Shown here: positions 60,484 through 64,000 of the stretch, in pieces
Position numbering within the stretch: the stretch's first letter is position 1
Layout: each line of letters opens with the position of its first letter
NCBI GenBank assembly: GCA_009733575.1
Contig: ML769508.1
Span: 1-64,000, forward strand
Direction of reading: 5' to 3'
DNA from: Gymnopus androsaceus JB14
Taxonomy: Eukaryota > Basidiomycota > Agaricomycetes > Agaricales > Omphalotaceae
DNA length: 64,000 bases
Made by a program: the position numbers and the translations under genes
Notes under the pieces: generated by a model
Database searches by the model: none
What the model was told of the DNA's origin: nothing
The model's input: only the letters and a program-made list of their open reading frames with translations

Positions 60484-61256
60484 ATGTCTTTCCGCGCATA
60501 CCGTCTTCCCTCTACTGATTCGACCCGCTCAGTCTCTCTCGAGGAATTGACTTCTCTCGGGTGGAAGATAATGCCTTCACAACTAAGCCCCCAGGACCTC
60601 GAACAAAGTGCTCGAAATTTAGCACAGGAGCTAGGATATCCTCTTACGCAGGAGGGATCTGTAGTGCCTTTCTCTCTCAAGGACGTAGCAACAAACTCCC
60701 CACAGGCATGAGATTTCACAATTTGCCTTCTCTCTGGTGTATCTCAGATGTACTGTAGATGGCCCAGGAGAACTTCGCGAAGTCGGCTCAGCTCTCTTTC
60801 GAGAAGTATGTCTCAGCGAAAAGCTTTAAATTATGGATTAAACCCTCACTTTATGTAGTGGCTGGGCTGTCAAGCATGAGTTCATAGCCGCCGCAACTGG
60901 AGGCGGACAATTCGATATTGAAGGTACAGTAGTTACAAGAGTAAACTCTGCACTTCCCCATGCTAATCCACGGTTAGATGCAATCTCGAAGAGCTGGATT
61001 CGTGTGGAAGTCCCGAGCAACGTTGGTTTACTTTTAAGGATGCCATCGGGTGCAAAGTTCCGTGTTTCTTTCGATGTACAGAACATGAACGCGGCTGGAG
61101 TAGCATTTGTTAAGGTAAATTGGTGCACTTATAGTCACTCTTATTTACTGAGCTCTGCTACAGGGAATGCATGCCGATCAGGGAATTATTGAGGCCAAAG
61201 ATCTTGAAAACCATTCGGCCCGTAAGGCATATTTACGCAGTATCGGTCAGGTTTGA
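60484..61256 (+). CDS. Acireductone dioxygenase-like protein, copy 5
   Basis: Exons 60484-60705, 60759-60805, 60859-60923, 60978-61114 and 61164-61256 give an open frame ending in TGA. It starts MSFRAYRLPSTDSTRSVSLE. The first intron has a GC donor (CACAG then GCATGA) where sister copies have GT. The metal-site loop reads GWAVKHEFIA (H-x-H absent, Glu kept); the last ligand position is Phe (PSGAKFRVSF). FDIEDAISKSWIRVEVPSN and HSARKAYLRSIGQV are conserved. It is the only open member of the second block; whether the GC donor is spliced decides if it is functional. Confidence 0.7.
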
Positions 61257-61413
61257 TTCTTGAGTCTGTTAAGCAAGGTTAAGCCTCGAAATATGTACTG
61301 TGAACCGCTCTTTCCTTTTTGTCGATCCAAATATGCATGCTAAAATTACATCTGAATGTTATATCCTTTGCTTCGTGTCACAGTATCTCCTAGGAAAGAA
61401 TAGCCTTGATCAC

Positions 61414-61724
61414 TGTCGCGCTTCATACGCGTATGCACGCGTATGAATTCGCGACAAGTTCCTTGGACTTACCATAGTGACATTACATACTTTACATACC
61501 AGTTATCGGTGCTCTCGGGCACGTTTCGTTCCTTACTACTTACTGTCGCTAGTACAACTGCCATAGATACGTAGGGACTCGGTACGTATAAAACCAGTAC
61601 CGCGTCGAGAGTTAGAGACTTTTCCCGCTTTCCAATATACACATTCTTTAGCCTGCGAACAACCTCGATTAGCCCTCTCGAACCCAAAGCGCGTTTCCGT
61701 CTACACACGGGATCTAGCTTTACA
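61414..61724. mobile_element. Solo LTR of a retrotransposon
   Basis: A 311-bp insertion bounded by TG (TGTCGCG at 61414) and CA (TTTACA ending 61724), flanked by the direct repeat TCAC on both sides (ATCAC if the last base is shared). The 5' end can fold (TCGCG..TTCATACGCGT / ACGCGTATGAATTCGCGA). A TATAAAA at 61587-61593 would suit an LTR promoter. It interrupts the spacer that in other copies runs straight into CTCTCAAAGACCGC. Confidence 0.7.
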
Positions 61725-61790
61725 TCACCAGTATGAACTCTCAAAGACCGCCTTTCCTTGGAAATTTCAGAGAGCTTATTTGTCAATTTT

Positions 61791-61814
61791 GCATTAGTTG
61801 ACCAACGTCGACAT
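61791..61814 (+). promoter_or_regulatory. Truncated upstream motif of ARD-like copy 6
   Basis: GCATTAGTTGACCAACGTCG then ACAT: the 5' half of the shared element is deleted. Confidence 0.45.
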
Positions 61815-61900
61815 ATATTACGACATAACTGGGCCGGGCACTAGGATTGCCAACAGTTGAAAAGGCAGTTCGAAACTTACAGGGGCCATGAACGCAGAAC

Positions 61901-62395
61901 ATGTCTTTCCGTGCATAGCGTCTTCCCAGCAATTCTTCTACTGATTCAGCTCGTTCAGTCTCTCTCGAGGATTTAACTTCTCTCGGTTGGAAGATATTGC
62001 CGTCACAACTAAGCCCCCAGGACCTCGAACAAAGTGCTCGAAAGCTAGCACAGGAGCTAGGATATCCTCTCACATAGAAGGGATCTGTAGTGCCTTTCTC
62101 TCTCAAGGACGCAGCGACAAATTCCCAGGAGGTATGAGATTTCACAGTTTGCCCTGTATCCCAGATATACTATAGATGGCCCAGGAGATCTTGGCTCAAT
62201 TGGCCCAGATCTCTTTCGCGACGTAAGTCTCAGCGAAAAGCTTTGAATTATGGATTAAACCCTCACTTTATGCAGCGGTTGCGCTATCACGCATAAGTTC
62301 ATAGCCACCGCAACTGGAGGCGTACAATGCGGAACAAAGATCTCGAGACCCATGCAGCTCGCAAGGCGTACCTACGCAAGATCCTGAGCGCTTGA
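61901..62395 (+). pseudogene. Acireductone dioxygenase-like copy 6 (broken)
   Basis: The ATG at 61901 is kept, but codon 6 is TAG (GCATAG, where others have GCATAT) and CAG is TAG near 62075. Exon 1 otherwise follows the family (VSLEDLTSLGWKILP). After intron 2, exon 3 stops in its middle (GGAGGCGTACAATGCGG) and continues directly with exon 5 sequence (AAAGATCTCGAGACC), so exon 4 is deleted. The end reads AARKAYLRKILSA. Not functional. Confidence 0.8.
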
Positions 62396-62520
62396 AACTT
62401 CCTGGAGAAGTGGCGAATTTACTACTATTTGCTCTTCTTGTTTATTTCTTGTGTACGATCTCTATCTTGTACTAGTAGGAACAAAACACGAATTACAGAA
62501 GATACGCAAAGCCTGTAAAC

Positions 62521-64000
62521 CTAAACGTCAGCCATTAAAACCTGCAGTCCAACTGGCCGAGCATCAGGAGCATTATAATGATCTCTGTGCGATTCAAGGT
62601 AAAATTTCACCCCGACAGCATTAATATGAGTCGGGATATTGGGTTCACTGTATGGAATGAGCCAATAGTCATAGTCATCGCAGTAACGATTAACCAACTA
62701 ACCTTGTCGCCGCAGTCGCACCAGTTGTAATCACAGCAGCCTCACGTTGACCACATTTGCCCCACCTCGGGCTCACTCTTCCATCGGCAGAGTGAAATTG
62801 GATACCGTTGAGATATTTCCCAGCCCAGACGGTAACAGAGCTGATCAAATCCCCGCTCGGTCCAAGGTCCCAACAAGCACCGTCCCGATTCTGCTCTACA
62901 GCTTCTGCAGTAGTAACATGGGAAGTTAGGCCTTCGTCAGCTTGACCAAAGCTCGACGACATGTTTTTATGTCTTTGTAAAGCTGACACGGCTGCAACAT
63001 CTTTGATTCCTGCCCATAGATCAGTAGGGGTACCAAGGTAGCAAGTGGAACCATCGACATAGGTGATGACGAAACCTCCAAGCTCGATAATGTGATACTC
63101 ATCAGGAGCAGCGAGCAGACCTGAGATTTTCGCGATAGGTTTAGTGAGGTCTAGGTAGCAAAGTGCATAATGTTCGTTGCTTCCGTAGATAGACTCTTCA
63201 GAGCGCCAGTGAGCGGGCGGAGGAGAGGGATCCCATGCCTCCGGTGTAGCGGGTATGGTCGGAGGGTCAATAGACGGGGAGTAGAGAGCACCTAAACAAG
63301 TCAAACGGATAGAAGCCTGGGGGTTCCTTCGCTAAAATACCAATTAAATCAGTATAATAACACACTATGACCAGATGGAGGATAACACCTCAAAGGAACC
63401 ATATATTCCTGCAATGTTATTGTTGGTAGTTGGCCCAGTATAATCAAATACCGTACAAGAACCACTACGGAGCATCCCAAATATACCTTGGCGACCTCGA
63501 TCAGTCAAAACCTGCGAATCGACTTGTTAGAGAACATTTCCGAACGATGTAACAATTACTGAACAAACCTTGAGCCCTACTGGTCCCGAGCCTATACCCA
63601 AGCTCACTTTGACGATCCGTTCTCCCCCAGGTCCGTCTACAGGAAAGTACTTGAGATTGCCCTTCGAAACGCCAATGAACGATGGCTCCGCATTGTTGTG
63701 ATAGGCGAAAAATCCTAAAAAGTCGGCTGATACTGCGAGTCCTGTGAATGCGCTGAGCTGATCTTCGGAAGCACCAAAGATGAGAGGGTGCATGATTTGG
63801 TTATTTTCGGTCGCTTCGGTGCCATAGTTGTTATATCCCACATGAAAAGGGATTGCATGAACATCTGGAGGCGGGATCTACAGTCGGAAAAGCTCTTTAG
63901 CCATCAACCGACCGACAATGAAAGGCAAGTTGAACATACCGCGTTCTTCCAGACCATCCTTCTAGTTGCAGCGTCCACTTTCGGCAGTGAAGGAAGATCA
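62521..64000 (-). CDS. Unknown protein with jacalin-like segment, 5' end beyond window
   Basis: Minus-strand gene entering from the right edge. Exons read: LPKVDAATRRMVWKNA (to about 63940), IPPPDVHAIPFHVGYNNYGT continuing to VSLGIGSGPVGLKV (about 63888-63570), TDRGRQGIFGML and YGSFEV (about 63515-63390), the exon ending at about 62702, and a last one ending VGLQVLMADV at 62521-62523. KYFPVDGPGGERIVKVSLG resembles a motif of F-box-associated fungal proteins. GACWDLGPSGDLISSVTVW then YLNGIQFHSADGR (about 62880-62790) follows the N-terminal pattern of jacalin-type lectin domains (G-x-I..V..G..I..IQF). No frameshift seen. Family calls are tentative; the gene itself is convincing. Confidence 0.6.

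Noticed and set aside
52629..61814. Regularly spaced repeats read as a CRISPR array
   Set aside because: Spacing is about 1 kb, units are promoters of duplicated genes, and the genome is eukaryotic.

Overview
The window looks like nuclear DNA of a mushroom-forming basidiomycete (Agaricomycetes). Genes are broken by many short GT-AG introns of about 50-65 nt. The conserved genes include a class II (manganese-type) peroxidase, a secreted GH92 mannosidase and a TRF4-type poly(A) polymerase. Much of the rest consists of lineage-specific families in tandem copies at different stages of decay. No tRNA, rRNA or CRISPR array was seen.

Layout. 1.3-4.4 kb (-): TRF4/PAPD5-like non-canonical poly(A) polymerase. 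5.8-7.3 kb (+): secreted protein with a probable aerolysin/ETX-MTX2-type pore-forming domain. 7.9-12.1 kb (+): a WD40 gene and a direct duplicate that is frameshifted; the duplicated block also carries a 3' scrap of the aerolysin-like gene. 12.5-14.1 kb (-): unknown Ser-rich protein. 14.2-26.0 kb (+): five copies of a type I membrane-protein family (ectodomain, Ser/Thr stalk, one membrane span, cytosolic coiled coil, PPxY). Copies C and E are open; A, B and D are broken. Three decayed MFS transporter (ACS family) relics lie between or after them on the minus strand.

28.0-40.4 kb (-): a mostly single-copy block with a small acidic protein (possibly RPAIN-like), the GH92 mannosidase, the manganese peroxidase (one apparent frameshift), a gene-poor stretch with inverted-repeat elements and a WD40 relic, and an SDR oxidoreductase. 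42.8-46.6 kb (+): two paralogues with triplicated F-A-G repeats and multi-exon tails, the second tail built from duplicated exon-intron modules. 47.1-48.5 kb (+): a third WD40 copy with a 2-nt insertion. 49.3-51.0 kb (+): a Baeyer-Villiger monooxygenase with one missing base.

51.4-62.4 kb (+): the most striking region. A decayed quinone-oxidoreductase relic plus three genes is present twice, giving six copies of a compact five-exon gene that reads as an acireductone dioxygenase homologue. Four copies are open. The four open copies and pseudogene copy 4 have lost three of the four metal ligands expected in ARD, while a His-Glu pair at the remaining ligand is kept in all five; copy 6 lacks the exon with the fourth ligand. 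Each copy carries a similar upstream motif, and a solo LTR sits between copies 5 and 6. 62.5-64.0 kb (-): the 3' part of an unknown protein with jacalin-like features that runs off the window.

Several otherwise well conserved genes (peroxidase, monooxygenase, third WD40, second F-A-G gene) each carry one small indel. These could be young pseudogenes or uncorrected base-call errors. Exon boundaries were read by eye from splice signals and paralogue comparison, and all family calls come from recognised motifs, not from a database search.
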